DNA of 64,000 nt from Citrifermentans bremense R1 (lineage in GTDB: Bacteria; Desulfobacterota; Desulfuromonadia; Geobacterales; Geobacteraceae), in NCBI RefSeq assembly GCF_000426865.1, contig NZ_AUGE01000006.1, positions 103,225-167,224 on the forward strand. Direction: 5' to 3'. A model generated the notes under the pieces. The model worked only from the letters and a program-made list of their open reading frames with translations, had not been told where the DNA came from and did no database searches. Numbering within the stretch: the stretch's first letter is position 1; every line of letters begins with the position of its first letter. A program made the position numbers and the translations under genes. Positions 16,530 to 25,908 of the stretch are shown piece after piece.

Positions 16530-17333
16530 GTGAGAATGCTAATGACTATCTGGCTTTCGTATGTCGCCCTGGGGGCTTTTGCCGGGGTTTTGGCCGGCCT
16601 CCTCGGAGTGGGCGGCGGCCTCGTGATCGTACCGGTCCTTACCTTCATCTTCACCGCGCAGCACCTGCCTGAGGCGCACATCCTGCACCTGGCCCTGGGC
16701 ACCTCGCTTGCCAGCATCATGTTCACCTCGGTCTCCAGCCTTAGGGCCCACCACCGCCGGGGCGCCGTCGAGTGGACGGTGGTGCGGCGCATCAGCGCCG
16801 GCATCCTGGTCGGCACCTTCGCCGGTTCCTGGGTCGCCTCCCAACTTTCCACCCGTTTCCTCAAGGGCTTCTTCGTCGTCTTCCTGTACTACGTCGCCGC
16901 GCAGATGCTGCTCAACATCAAGCCCAAAGCGCAGCGCCAGCTCCCTGGACTTACCGCCATGTCCGGCGTCGGCGGCATCATCGGTGGCGTTTCCAGCCTG
17001 GTCGGCATCGGCGGCGGTACCATGACCGTTCCTTTCCTGGTCTGGTGCAACGTAGCCATCCCCCGTGCCATCGGCACCTCGTCGGCGGTCGGCTTTCCCA
17101 TTGCCCTGGCCGGGGCGGCCGGGTACCTGGTCAACGGCTGGTCCGCGGACCTCCCTCAATACAGCCTCGGCTTCGTGTATCTCCCCGCCTTGGCAGGGAT
17201 TTCCGTGGCCAGCATCATGACTGCGCCCCTGGGCGCCAAACTTGCGCATTCCCTTCCCATCGACCTGCTGAAGAGGTTCTTCGCGCTGCTCCTGCTCGTG
17301 ATGGGGACCAAGATGCTGCTGAGCCTGTTCTGA
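16530..17333 (+). CDS. TauE/SafE-family membrane transporter
   Basis: 267 residues with about eight membrane segments and the family's repeated glycine motifs: GVLAGLLGVGGGLVIVP near the N-terminus and GGVSSLVGIGGGTMTVPF near residue 155. Family members are proposed exporters of sulfite, sulfoacetate or other organosulfur anions. The start is uncertain: GTG at 16530, or ATG at 16536 or 16542, none with a strong ribosome-binding site. It is monocistronic and ends before a terminator. Neighbours do not reveal the substrate. Confidence 0.85.
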   Translation: MRMLMTIWLSYVALGAFAGVLAGLLGVGGGLVIVPVLTFIFTAQHLPEAHILHLALGTSLASIMFTSVSSLRAHHRRGAVEWTVVRRISAGILVGTFAGSWVASQLSTRFLKGFFVVFLYYVAAQMLLNIKPKAQRQLPGLTAMSGVGGIIGGVSSLVGIGGGTMTVPFLVWCNVAIPRAIGTSSAVGFPIALAGAAGYLVNGWSADLPQYSLGFVYLPALAGISVASIMTAPLGAKLAHSLPIDLLKRFFALLLLVMGTKMLLSLF

Positions 17334-17472
17334 CGCTGTCGATGCAGTTGCATGGCGAGCTGGACCAGGCTTTCGCGACGTACGTGAAACTCGCGGAGGA
17401 GACTCCGGCGCCAGGCTTAATTCAAAGGATGGACCTTGGAGGCGGGAGCTGACGAGATGGGGAAACGAAGAA

Positions 17473-17512
17473 GGCCGCCTCCACCCATTACGGGAGAGGC
17501 GGCCCTTTTTTG
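17473..17512 (+). terminator. Rho-independent terminator
   Basis: The stem GGCCGCCTC (17473-17481) pairs with GAGGCGGCC (17496-17504), followed by a run of Ts. It lies between the convergent transporter and chemoreceptor genes. It serves the plus strand best. Confidence 0.85.
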
Positions 17513-17519
17513 TTGAGGA

Positions 17520-19994
17520 TTAGAACCGCTCGAAGGCGTCGTGGTCGAGCTTGATCGCTATGCCGGTCTCTATCGCCGCCGCTCGTTTCTGCCCCCTGCT
17601 GGCGACCGCCTTGGCCGCGGATCCGGAGTAGGTCAAAGACGAGTGGGCGGCGCTCCGTTTGCCGCTGTACTCCCCTTCGTGAGCCGCGCCGTTAACCCGG
17701 AAAAAGGAGATGGTTCCCTGCAACTGCCCAGCCTGCGAGGAGAGTTGTTCCGCGGTAGAGGCCATCTCCTCGGCCACCGCCGCGTTTTTCTGGATCACCT
17801 GGTCCAGCTGCTGGATCGCCTGGTTGATCTGCTGCGCGCCGCCGTCCTGCTCCCTGCTGGCGGCGCTGATCTCCTGGACCAGTTCCGCCGTCCGCTGGAT
17901 GTTGGGAAGGATCTCACCCAAAAGGTGACCGGCTTTTTCCGCTATCTCCACGCTCGAGGTGGACAGGGTCGAGATCTCGCCCGCCGCCTTCTGGCTCCGC
18001 TCGGCAAGCTTTCTCACCTCGGCCGCGACCACCGCGAACCCTTTGCCGTGCTCGCCGGCCCGCGCCGCCTCTATGGCCGCGTTGAGAGCCAGCATGTTGG
18101 TCTGCCGCGCGATCTCCTCGACGATGGAGATCTTCCCTGCGATTTCCTTCATCGCGGCAAGCGTCTCGGCCACAGCTTTGCCACCTTCCTGGGCGTCCGC
18201 CGCAGATTTCACGGCGATCTTCTCCGTCTGCGAGGCGTTGTCGGAGGTCTGCCTGATGTTGGCGCTCATCTGCTCCATGGAGCTTGAGGCCTCTTCGGCC
18301 GAAGCCGCCTGCTCGGTGGCGCCCTGCGAGGTATTCTCCGCGTTTTGCGCCAGCTCCTTGCTCCCCAGGGTTACGTTGTCCGCCGCCACCTTTACGTCCA
18401 GCACCACCTCGGAAAGTTTTCCCACCATACCCGCCAGATCCTTCAGCAGTTCGTCCTTCTCGGAGCGCGGCGTCACCTCGACGGTGAGGTTCCCGTCCGC
18501 GATCTCCTTGGTTATGGAGATGATGCGGTCCATCGCCTGCTTCACGCTCTTCAGGCTGTCGTCGATGCGCAGGAAGTCGGCGTGCGACTCTTTGGTGTGC
18601 TGGTCCGGCTGCCCGATGGCGAAGTTCAGGTCCAGATCCCCCTGGGCCAGGAGCTGCAGGTTGACCGCCATGCGCTCGATCTCGCTCTTCGTGTAGTCGC
18701 GGTTCCTGATGATGGCGGTCAGGTCCTGGACCACCTCGACGTAGCCGAGCTTTTCCCCCTTGCGGTTCAAGAGGTAGGAGGTGTCCTGCTTGCATCCGGA
18801 GCCGCACCAGTCGAAATAGCTCTCGCTTACCCCCCTGTGCAGCTGCTTGATGCCGCACCCTTCCGAGTTGCAGATGTTGGCGGCGGCGTTGCTGCAGGGA
18901 AGCCCCAGCGCGGTCACCCTGTCCCTGATGCGCCCTTCTTTAACCAGCAGCGCCTCGAAAGGCTTGTTGAGGAAGGTCCAGTTCATGTCGTTGTCGGTCA
19001 CGTGGATGGGGAAGGGGACCGCATCGATGATCGCCTCGTACCAGTCGTTTTTGTCCACCACCATGTCGAGTGTCTTGTTCACGCCATCGACGATGGCGCG
19101 GTACTCGCCGCGGTGCCTGGAGGCGTCGGCACGGGTCTGGAACTCCCCGGCGAGGGCCGCGCTCACCAGCTTCTCCGTGTCCTCGATCATGGCGCCCACC
19201 GCGTCCTTCACGCTGGTCAGGCTGTCGTTGATCTTCTGGAAGTCCTCACGCGCCTGCACCGTGTGCTCGTCGGCCTCCGCCACCTTGAGGTCGAAGTCGA
19301 GGTTCCCCAGGGCCAGCTTGGTGAGGTTCGCCGCCATCCGTTCCACCTCGGCCTTGCTGTAGTCGCGGTTCCTTATCATGGCGGTCAGGTCGGTGACCAC
19401 CTCGACGTAGCCGATCTTCTCCCCCTTGCGGTTCATGAGGTAGGAAGTGTCCTGCTTGCACCCCGAGCCGCACCAGTCGAAGTAGCTTTCCGCTACCCCC
19501 TTGTGCAGCTGCTTGATCCCGCACCCTTCCGAGTTGCAGATGTTGGCTGCTGCGTTGCTGCAGGCAAGTCCCACTGCGGAATCGCGGTCCCTGATGCGCC
19601 CCTCGCGGACCAAAAGCTGCTCGAACGGCTTGTTCATGAAGGTCCAGTTCATGTCGTTGTCGGTCACGTGGACCGGGAAGGGGACCGCATCGATGATGGC
19701 GCGGAACCAGTCGTTTCTTTCCGTGAGCCGTTCCACTTCCGCCCGCGTCTCCGAGGCCTGCCGCTCCATCTCCGCCTGCGTCTCTGCGCCCTGCCGCTGC
19801 AACGACGCCATCTCACCTGCGACGCTGCGTGCCAGGTATGTCCCCAGCGCGACGATGGCCAAAAGCACCGCCGCGCAGGCGCTCGCCGCTACGGCTGCCG
19901 AACCTTGCAGTGCCGCATAGCATCCCAAGCAGCACAGCAGCCCTGCGGCAGCGAAGCCGAACATGATTCTCTTAGCTACGTTTAGATTTTTCAT
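17520..19994 (-). CDS. Methyl-accepting chemotaxis protein with two cysteine-rich PAS modules
   Basis: 824 residues. Two N-terminal hydrophobic segments (about 11-30 and 34-54) with almost no periplasmic loop, so sensing is probably cytoplasmic. Two nearly identical PAS-type modules start near residues 94 and 315 ([34 protein letters not shown]). Each carries five spaced cysteines ([16 protein letters not shown], then [15 protein letters not shown]) and is followed by a HAMP-like linker. The C-terminal signalling domain is clear (about 530-770), with the highly conserved hairpin tip [20 protein letters not shown] and EVRKLAER. The cysteines could bind a metal or redox cofactor (inference). 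It relays to CheA/CheW; neither gene is nearby. Ribosome-binding site is weak but ATG at 19994 gives a proper membrane start. Confidence 0.9.
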   Translation of the reverse strand: MKNLNVAKRIMFGFAAAGLLCCLGCYAALQGSAAVAASACAAVLLAIVALGTYLARSVAGEMASLQRQGAETQAEMERQASETRAEVERLTERNDWFRAIIDAVPFPVHVTDNDMNWTFMNKPFEQLLVREGRIRDRDSAVGLACSNAAANICNSEGCGIKQLHKGVAESYFDWCGSGCKQDTSYLMNRKGEKIGYVEVVTDLTAMIRNRDYSKAEVERMAANLTKLALGNLDFDLKVAEADEHTVQAREDFQKINDSLTSVKDAVGAMIEDTEKLVSAALAGEFQTRADASRHRGEYRAIVDGVNKTLDMVVDKNDWYEAIIDAVPFPIHVTDNDMNWTFLNKPFEALLVKEGRIRDRVTALGLPCSNAAANICNSEGCGIKQLHRGVSESYFDWCGSGCKQDTSYLLNRKGEKLGYVEVVQDLTAIIRNRDYTKSEIERMAVNLQLLAQGDLDLNFAIGQPDQHTKESHADFLRIDDSLKSVKQAMDRIISITKEIADGNLTVEVTPRSEKDELLKDLAGMVGKLSEVVLDVKVAADNVTLGSKELAQNAENTSQGATEQAASAEEASSSMEQMSANIRQTSDNASQTEKIAVKSAADAQEGGKAVAETLAAMKEIAGKISIVEEIARQTNMLALNAAIEAARAGEHGKGFAVVAAEVRKLAERSQKAAGEISTLSTSSVEIAEKAGHLLGEILPNIQRTAELVQEISAASREQDGGAQQINQAIQQLDQVIQKNAAVAEEMASTAEQLSSQAGQLQGTISFFRVNGAAHEGEYSGKRSAAHSSLTYSGSAAKAVASRGQKRAAAIETGIAIKLDHDAFERF

Positions 19995-20086
19995 GCACTC
20001 CCTATCCTTTGATTGTTAATTGAAGATCGGATGACCCGAGGAAATCGAATTTATTATGCTTCTGTCTTGAGCACCGGCTGATCCAG

Positions 20087-20338
20087 TTTTGTATTACATT
20101 TTATGATATTTCGAAGTGTGTGTTTCGTTGTTGTAGACGCTTCTTCGGTTTTCAACTGATAAAGTGAAGGAAAAAAATGCTTATAAATTTGCAATTCATA
20201 AATATTCATGCTTGTAGACTGCAAAATGTATTAGATGTGAGACTACAAAATGTAATACAAAAGCTGAAATACAGTAAGAATACTGTTTGGTCCACATCGT
20301 AAGATATACAAATCGCTGAAAATATTTGTAATACATTT
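20087..20338. repeat. Four related palindromic sites (TGTAWTACA) in an AT-rich intergenic region
   Basis: The 742-bp gap 19995-20736 separates the divergent chemoreceptor and amylase genes and is far more AT-rich than its surroundings. It has four copies of a nine-base palindrome with A/T flanks: TGTATTACA at 20090-20098, TGTATTAGA at 20227-20235 (one mismatch), TGTAATACA at 20251-20259 and TGTAATACA at 20327-20335. The AAAA side of the flank alternates in orientation. They look like operator sites for a dimeric regulator; the regulator is unknown. No gene is seen in the rest of the gap. Confidence 0.55.
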
Positions 20339-20736
20339 TACAGCGCTTGTTTTCATTCTCTTGTTACCAAGCTGAAGCTTGGGAGCCAGGCAAATATAAT
20401 TCGTCCGCTGGTGGGCGGAGGGGGGTGAGTGGGGATATCGTAGATTTCGATGAGAAGGGTAGTCAGTCTTTAGCTGGAAGGGTGGAAAGCAGTACGAGGT
20501 GTTGCAAAGTAGCGGTGTGGAAGTAGTCGATTGGCAGCGTTGTTGGCTCTTTTTGGAGCGATGCGTCTGATCAGATTGTTACGTTACAGCCATAGAGAAA
20601 GCTAAAGAATACCCTAAGCTGTCTTGCCTGTTCGCAGAGTTGACTTGCCGACCTGCTGACATATAGTTCTAACCAAACTTCAGTATCTTACGTGGGAGGT
20701 TGAGCAAAGGAGAGTTCAAACGCGAAAGGAGGATGT

Positions 20737-23001
20737 ATGGGAATACACGTCAGCATCCACTATGACAATTCGACAGGCTTCTCTGATCCTTACCTGTGGG
20801 TCTGGTATGCAGGGGCGGCTGCCGCGGATGACTTCAAGGCCACCGGAACGGACGGCTTTGGCACTGTGTTCGACGTCGACGTCAAGCGATCAGACTTTTC
20901 CTTCAAATTCAAGAACGGCCCCGGCACCTCCAGCGCATGGGAAGGCCCTGGCCTGGACCGGCGCTTCAGGCCGCTGAAGGGTTTGCCCGAGACCCAGGTG
21001 ATGACGGAGATCTGGTGCCGGGGAGGCAAAGCGTTTATCTATCCCACCTTGCCGGCGGCTCCGGAAGCCGGCTCGGCTGCGAATTTCCTCAAAAGCCTGA
21101 CCCCCGCCAAGGGAATCTATCTGCCCGACTCGGGCGCCCTGTCCGGGCTGGGCGCCACCCCCCTTGCCGGCGGCGGCGTGCTCTTCGGTCTCTACCACCC
21201 GAACGCCGGCCGCGTCTTCGTGTTCGGCAGCTTCAACGACTGGCAAAGACCCGGTCACAACACGCCTCTTCCCGCCAAGTTCTGCGAGCTAAAACTGTAC
21301 CGGGGGTACTTCGGCATCCTCAACACCTGGCTCTTGGTACTGCCGCAGGCAAAACCCGGCGACGAGTACAAGTTCTGCGTCCAGGGGGGCGTGCCCAGCG
21401 ACGACAAGGGGCGCTTCCAGCGGTACTTCACCGACCCCTATGCCAGAGAGCTTGGCCCCGACTACGGCATGAACAACAGCAAGGTAGTAGACGCCGGGAC
21501 CTTTGCCTGGACCGATCAGAACTGGCACACGCCCAACCGCTCCAAGCTCATCCTGTACGAAATGAGCGTGTACGGCTTCACCGAGGGGGACAACGGGATA
21601 GTCAATCCCGGGAAGTTCGCGGGGATCACCGAGCGCATTGACCAAGGCTACTTCAACGATCTCGGCGTGACCGCGTTGGCGCTGATGCCGCTTGCCGAGT
21701 ACCCCGGTCCGCAGGGCTCCCGGGTTCTCGGCTACAGCACGTCCCTTTTCTGCGCTGTTGAGCGCGATTTCGGCAGCTGCGACGACCTGCGGCAGCTGGT
21801 AGATAGCGCCCACGGCAAGGGGCTTGCCGTCATCCTCGACGAGGTGTTCAACCACACCAGCAACGACTTCAACCCCCTGTACAAAATGATCCTGGAGCAC
21901 CCGGACGAGGAGTTCAACCCGGAGGAGGGGGGGCTTTACTACAGCGGCAAGACGCGGTGGGGAAACAGGGTCGCGACCGAAAAAAAGGACGTGCAGAACC
22001 TCCTGATCGACGCCTGCAAGCTGATGCTGGTGGAATATCACGTGGACGGGTTCCGCTTCGATGCGACCCATACCGACTGGATGGACCATGGCTTCGTGCT
22101 GCGCCTGGCGCGGGAGCTTACCTCCTTTTGCCCATCCGTCGTACTCATCGCCGAAAACCTCCCGAACCAGCAGGACCTGAACCGCTCGGGGTACGACGGC
22201 TTCTCCCAGTGGTCCGACCCGTTCCACGACAAGATGAAGGCGCTCTTGCGCGAAGGGGTGTTCGACAACAGCAACTTCTACAACGCCGACAAACTCGCCG
22301 ACATCTTTTACTTCAGCAAGTCCCTCTACGCCGCGCACACCGACAACGCGGTCAACTACGTCGAAAGCCATGACGAAAGCAGCGTGAGCTACGAGGTCAA
22401 AACCAACCCCGCCCTGGATCAGCCCGCAACCAAAGAGCGCAAGGCGAGGCTGGGATTGTTTTGCACCATGACGGCGCTGGGGATTCCGATGCTCTACATG
22501 GGGGGCGAATTCAACGTCGAGCGGGACAGGAACATCGTGAGCTTCGACTGGCCCAAGGATGGACCCGGCAGCAACGGGTTCTTCCGGTGGGCAAGCAGGC
22601 TGATCCGGCTGCGCCGTCGCTATCCCGCGCTGCAGATCGAGGGGTACAGCCCTGCTGAGACGGGGCAGTTCGCCTGGATACTGGGACCTTGGATGGATGG
22701 GCGCCACGGCGGTGGGAGCTTGGTCCTCGGGTGGCGCCTATGGCCGACCAAGTTTGCACACGACGCCATGGTGGTGCTGCTCAACTTCGAGAACCGCACG
22801 GTGAGCGTGGATCTGGAGTTGGGAGCACGGGGCACCTGGCTTAAACTAGCCGATGCCGACAACGCCAACGACATCGCGCCCGAAGGAAGCAATTCCGTGA
22901 GCGACGCAGCCGCCATAAAGAGTTATGACGGCCGTTTCGGCAACTTCGATCTCCCCAGTTCGAGCTGCTTTCTTTACAAATGGGAGAGCGATCAGGCGTA
23001 G
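20737..23001 (+). CDS. GH13 alpha-amylase-superfamily enzyme (branching-enzyme/pullulanase-like) with N-terminal carbohydrate-binding domains
   Basis: 754 residues, no signal peptide, so probably cytoplasmic. An N-terminal starch-binding-like domain (about 1-95, VSIHYDNSTGFSDPYLWVWY) precedes a CBM48-like domain (about 150-245, VFVFGSFNDWQ) and the GH13 barrel (about 255-660). Conserved regions are DEVFNHT, GFRFDATH with nucleophile D442, IAENL with acid/base E473, and VESHDES with D546. It acts on alpha-1,4/1,6 glucans; the CBM48 suggests glycogen branching or debranching, but the exact specificity cannot be read. The ribosome-binding site is AAAGGAGG. The helix-turn-helix gene follows 29 bases downstream. 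Confidence 0.85.
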   Translation: MGIHVSIHYDNSTGFSDPYLWVWYAGAAAADDFKATGTDGFGTVFDVDVKRSDFSFKFKNGPGTSSAWEGPGLDRRFRPLKGLPETQVMTEIWCRGGKAFIYPTLPAAPEAGSAANFLKSLTPAKGIYLPDSGALSGLGATPLAGGGVLFGLYHPNAGRVFVFGSFNDWQRPGHNTPLPAKFCELKLYRGYFGILNTWLLVLPQAKPGDEYKFCVQGGVPSDDKGRFQRYFTDPYARELGPDYGMNNSKVVDAGTFAWTDQNWHTPNRSKLILYEMSVYGFTEGDNGIVNPGKFAGITERIDQGYFNDLGVTALALMPLAEYPGPQGSRVLGYSTSLFCAVERDFGSCDDLRQLVDSAHGKGLAVILDEVFNHTSNDFNPLYKMILEHPDEEFNPEEGGLYYSGKTRWGNRVATEKKDVQNLLIDACKLMLVEYHVDGFRFDATHTDWMDHGFVLRLARELTSFCPSVVLIAENLPNQQDLNRSGYDGFSQWSDPFHDKMKALLREGVFDNSNFYNADKLADIFYFSKSLYAAHTDNAVNYVESHDESSVSYEVKTNPALDQPATKERKARLGLFCTMTALGIPMLYMGGEFNVERDRNIVSFDWPKDGPGSNGFFRWASRLIRLRRRYPALQIEGYSPAETGQFAWILGPWMDGRHGGGSLVLGWRLWPTKFAHDAMVVLLNFENRTVSVDLELGARGTWLKLADADNANDIAPEGSNSVSDAAAIKSYDGRFGNFDLPSSSCFLYKWESDQA

Positions 23002-23030
23002 CAGCGCCCGTCAGAAGGAGGTATTTGGTA

Positions 23031-23342
23031 ATGAGCTATAAACCAATTTCGTATCATCCCAAGAACAAACTGGAGCAAGAGCTTCAAGATCCCAGCTTCA
23101 AGCAGGAAGGGGAAGCCTTGGAAGATGAATTTGCCGCGTTAGATGTCCTGCTTAAAGCACGTAAAGCAGCGGGGCTTACCCAGGAACAGGTTGCCGCCAA
23201 GATGGGTGTATCACAGCCATCGTTGGCAAGGGTTGAAGCGTCGCTTTGTTCTCACCGGCATTCTCCATCTCTGGAAATGCTTCGCAAATACGCTGCGGCT
23301 GTTAATTGTAAACTTGAGATAAAGCTGGTGCCGCAGCACTGA
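23031..23342 (+). CDS. HigA-like XRE-family antitoxin/regulator (orphan)
   Basis: 103 residues with a helix-turn-helix at about 45-75 (AAGLTQEQVAAKMGVSQPSLARVE). The N-terminus and the C-terminal MLRKYAAAVNCKLEIKLVP are typical of antitoxins paired with RelE/HigB-type toxins. Start at 23031 is supported by AGAAGGAGG. In such pairs the toxin gene usually lies directly upstream, but here the upstream gene is the GH13 enzyme and no toxin is visible. It may be an orphan antitoxin or a regulator of the upstream gene. Confidence 0.75.
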   Translation: MSYKPISYHPKNKLEQELQDPSFKQEGEALEDEFAALDVLLKARKAAGLTQEQVAAKMGVSQPSLARVEASLCSHRHSPSLEMLRKYAAAVNCKLEIKLVPQH

Positions 23343-23373
23343 TGATATAGATCGTTTGTTGCACGGCACACGA

Positions 23374-23466
23374 TTACTCCCCCCTCATTGCATGCCCCGC
23401 CCCCGCGATCTCCAGCGCCGGAAGCGGGTTCCACGCGTACAGTACCGCCCGCCATGGTGAGCGCCA
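23374..23466 (-). pseudogene. Remnant of a GT87-type membrane glycosyltransferase
   Basis: On the minus strand a frame ending in TAA at 23376-23374 reads SPWRAVLYAWNPL then PALEIAGAGHAM. This resembles the WNPL..E.AG.GH motif of polytopic mannosyltransferase/GT87-like proteins. Only about 30 residues remain, with no membrane segments around them. It looks like a deletion scar between the XRE gene and the Tad locus. It could be chance similarity. Confidence 0.35.
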
Positions 23467-23484
23467 CCGGTGTCTGCGTATATT

Positions 23485-24975
23485 TCAGTATTCTTTCCAA
23501 ACCAACCCCGTTTCTGAATTGAACTTTGTGATCCCATCTGAATCCTTAATAGTGCCGCTGAAACTGGTGTCCTCATCCCAGAGCACTCCTTCCGGCATCA
23601 TTACTTTGAGAATATAATTGTCTTTGCCCACTTTTCTGGTCCCTATTTCTTTGTTAATCGGCCTGCTGCTCGTGCCGTGAATTGTCAGGGTGCATTTGGC
23701 TTCCTGTGGACCGGTATCCTCTGAGCCGCGAAATTCATATATACCGTCAGACGCAACTTCTATGACTGCCTGGATTGTGTCCTTTCCTGTAAATGATATT
23801 TTGGGGAGGATGGACTTAATGTCCCTGCTTTGCCTCATGCTCATAGGGATATGGTGGCGACGCTTCGGATATGGACGGAAGAGCACCATGATCTTGGTAC
23901 TGCTGGGAGCCATGCCACTGCCGGTTACGTACAGCTCCAGATCTCCCTTTAACCCAGCCTCGAAGATGCGAGGCACTTTTCGTTGCATCTCCGCGGTTGG
24001 ATTCTCTGCTTTGTCGACCGTCGGTTTTACCGGTTCGGATGCAGTCGAGGGGGGACCGGCAACAGTCTGCCGAGTAGTAAAGGGCTGCGTCACTGCGGCT
24101 GCTTTAATTTGAGTCGGCTTCTGCCGATCTGGCAGCGGCTTGGTGAGAAAACCTGCTGAAGACGAGGGCGGAATACCAGGTCCACGGATCGTATCTTTCT
24201 TGATGACTGCAGCATCGCTGGTAGCGGCTCCGGTCGCCGATCGTAAAAAGGGCGCGGGATGGGGAGGGCCCGCATCAGCAGAGTCCTGCCTCGCCAACGC
24301 ACTATGTGCGGTCTCTGTCTCGCGCGATTTTGTCACCGTTCGCACCGATGCAAGGTGAGTTAGATCCCCCCTCATCGAAGACGGTCGACCATCTCGGCGG
24401 AGCTGCTGCAATGGCAGGGTAGGCGGCACTGGCGCGGCGGATACCGTACTCAGCAGCCGACGCTGCTCCGGCACCCGCGCCGAGGAAAACCTCGTCATCG
24501 GGAGGGGGAGGAACTTGGCATTAGCAGCAGGTTCCTGTAGACCAGCGGGAGCGGACGAATGGTTTGCGGGCTGGGCTGCTTCCTGAATTATTTTGGTTGC
24601 GGAAGTTGACTCCTCCATTCGCACTGGTTCCGGTTGGCCGGGTGGGGCGGGTGGGTCTGTCTTCTGCTCCATCTTTTCCGTTACCTCGTCCCTGTCAAAA
24701 TGGTCGGAATGCTTCAGGTCGGGAAGCTCTGGCGGCGTGGAGTCGGCCGGCGCAGGCTCCGGCGTGAGCGTGCAAACCCACACTACCTCGGTCCTGTTTT
24801 GCCATTCCGCCGCCAGTGTTGCGATTATCAAAAGATGGAGGCAGAGCGAAAAAGCGAAAGCCCCAAGTTTCTGCCATGGGCAATGACGGTCATTTAACGC
24901 TGAGGCGCGACGACGCTTCTTACCTGCAGCACGTGACGGGGGAATTCCCACCGCTTTACCGAGATCGGTCTTCAT
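23485..24975 (-). CDS. Membrane-anchored TonB-like protein of unknown function, last gene of the Tad locus
   Basis: 496 residues. A basic cytoplasmic N-terminus (KKRRR) leads into one membrane segment (LGAFAFSLCLHLLIIATLAA, about 37-56), then a long proline- and serine-rich disordered stretch (about 70-330), then a folded C-terminal domain (about 340-496) with many beta-like segments. This resembles TonB or TolA architecture, but the C-terminal domain is not recognisably TonB. It starts eight bases after tadC, so it is probably the last gene of the pilus operon. A role in spanning the periplasm is inference. No family was recognised. Confidence 0.6.
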   Translation of the reverse strand: MKTDLGKAVGIPPSRAAGKKRRRASALNDRHCPWQKLGAFAFSLCLHLLIIATLAAEWQNRTEVVWVCTLTPEPAPADSTPPELPDLKHSDHFDRDEVTEKMEQKTDPPAPPGQPEPVRMEESTSATKIIQEAAQPANHSSAPAGLQEPAANAKFLPLPMTRFSSARVPEQRRLLSTVSAAPVPPTLPLQQLRRDGRPSSMRGDLTHLASVRTVTKSRETETAHSALARQDSADAGPPHPAPFLRSATGAATSDAAVIKKDTIRGPGIPPSSSAGFLTKPLPDRQKPTQIKAAAVTQPFTTRQTVAGPPSTASEPVKPTVDKAENPTAEMQRKVPRIFEAGLKGDLELYVTGSGMAPSSTKIMVLFRPYPKRRHHIPMSMRQSRDIKSILPKISFTGKDTIQAVIEVASDGIYEFRGSEDTGPQEAKCTLTIHGTSSRPINKEIGTRKVGKDNYILKVMMPEGVLWDEDTSFSGTIKDSDGITKFNSETGLVWKEY

Positions 24976-24983
24976 CAGCCTAT

Positions 24984-25898
24984 TTAATGTTTAAACATCT
25001 TGAATATGCTGAAGAAAGCCGGTACCAGCAGGACCACCATGAAGGCGGGGAACACGCAAAAAGTAAGCGGGAACAGCATCTTCACTGCCGTCTTTGCTGC
25101 TCGCTCCTCTGCCAATTGCTTCCTCTTCATGCGCAGGGAATCCGAGTAGATGCGCAGGGTCTTACCGAGACTCGTGCCGAGTTTTTCCGTCTGGATCAGC
25201 ATGGAAATCAGCGCCTTGATGTCGTCCAGGGTCGTCCTCTCCGCGAGCCCCTTGAGAGCTTCCGACCTGGGCCTTCCGGCACGTATTTCAAGGATGACTG
25301 CGTTGAGCTCTGCGATCAGAGGACAGTTCTTGTGCTGGAAATTTTCCGCCGTCTTGATAATAGCGGCGTCGAGACCGAGCCCTGCTTCGACGCACACGGT
25401 GAGCAGATCTAGTACGTCCGGAAGGGCATGGAAAATTGCGATTTTGCGGGCGGCAGCGCGATGGTCCAGCCAAATGGTAGGCAGAAGATACCCTGCTATG
25501 GCACAAGCGGTTGCCACGAGCAGGGAGATACTGCTGGCCATGGTCCCTCGTGGCAGCGCGAAAAGCACCAGATAGCCGGCTGGCAGGAGAAAAGCCAAGA
25601 ACAGCTTTGCTCCAAGGAAGACGTAGACGGCCTCTTTTTTGAAGCCTGCGGCTGTGACCGCTTCGCGGTAGGTACGGAGATCGGCAGGTCTTGTCTGCAG
25701 TTTTATACCCAGCTCCGACAGGATCGTCTGCCATTTTGCTGGCGTGGGCACCAGGGTGGACGCTTCTTCCTCTTGCTGCGGCATGAGTTTTGTCAGCCGT
25801 TGCCTCACCGACTCCTGTCTGCTCAGCAAAGGGTATAGCAGCACACCGGTCAGTACCGTCACGCTGGCGAAGATGAACGCGGTGATCAAGGCTAGCAT
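24984..25898 (-). CDS. tadC: TadC-like inner-membrane platform protein
   Basis: 304 residues with a type II secretion F domain (about 160-290, LLTVCVEAGLGLDAAI, ERTTLDDIKALISMLIQTEKLGTSLG). Membrane segments lie at the N-terminus (LALITAFIFASVTVLTGVLL), about 95-145 and the C-terminus (TFCVFPAFMVVLLVPAFF). TadB and TadC together form the platform against which the CpaF ATPase drives pilus assembly. AGGGGG lies upstream of the start; tadB ends ten bases before. Confidence 0.88.
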   Translation of the reverse strand: MLALITAFIFASVTVLTGVLLYPLLSRQESVRQRLTKLMPQQEEEASTLVPTPAKWQTILSELGIKLQTRPADLRTYREAVTAAGFKKEAVYVFLGAKLFLAFLLPAGYLVLFALPRGTMASSISLLVATACAIAGYLLPTIWLDHRAAARKIAIFHALPDVLDLLTVCVEAGLGLDAAIIKTAENFQHKNCPLIAELNAVILEIRAGRPRSEALKGLAERTTLDDIKALISMLIQTEKLGTSLGKTLRIYSDSLRMKRKQLAEERAAKTAVKMLFPLTFCVFPAFMVVLLVPAFFSIFKMFKH

Positions 25899-25908
25899 GA
25901 GGTACCCC

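Noticed and set aside
16530..16545. Confident choice of start codon for the TauE/SafE gene
   Set aside because: GTG 16530, ATG 16536 and ATG 16542 are all in frame and none has a clear ribosome-binding site, so the start is left open.
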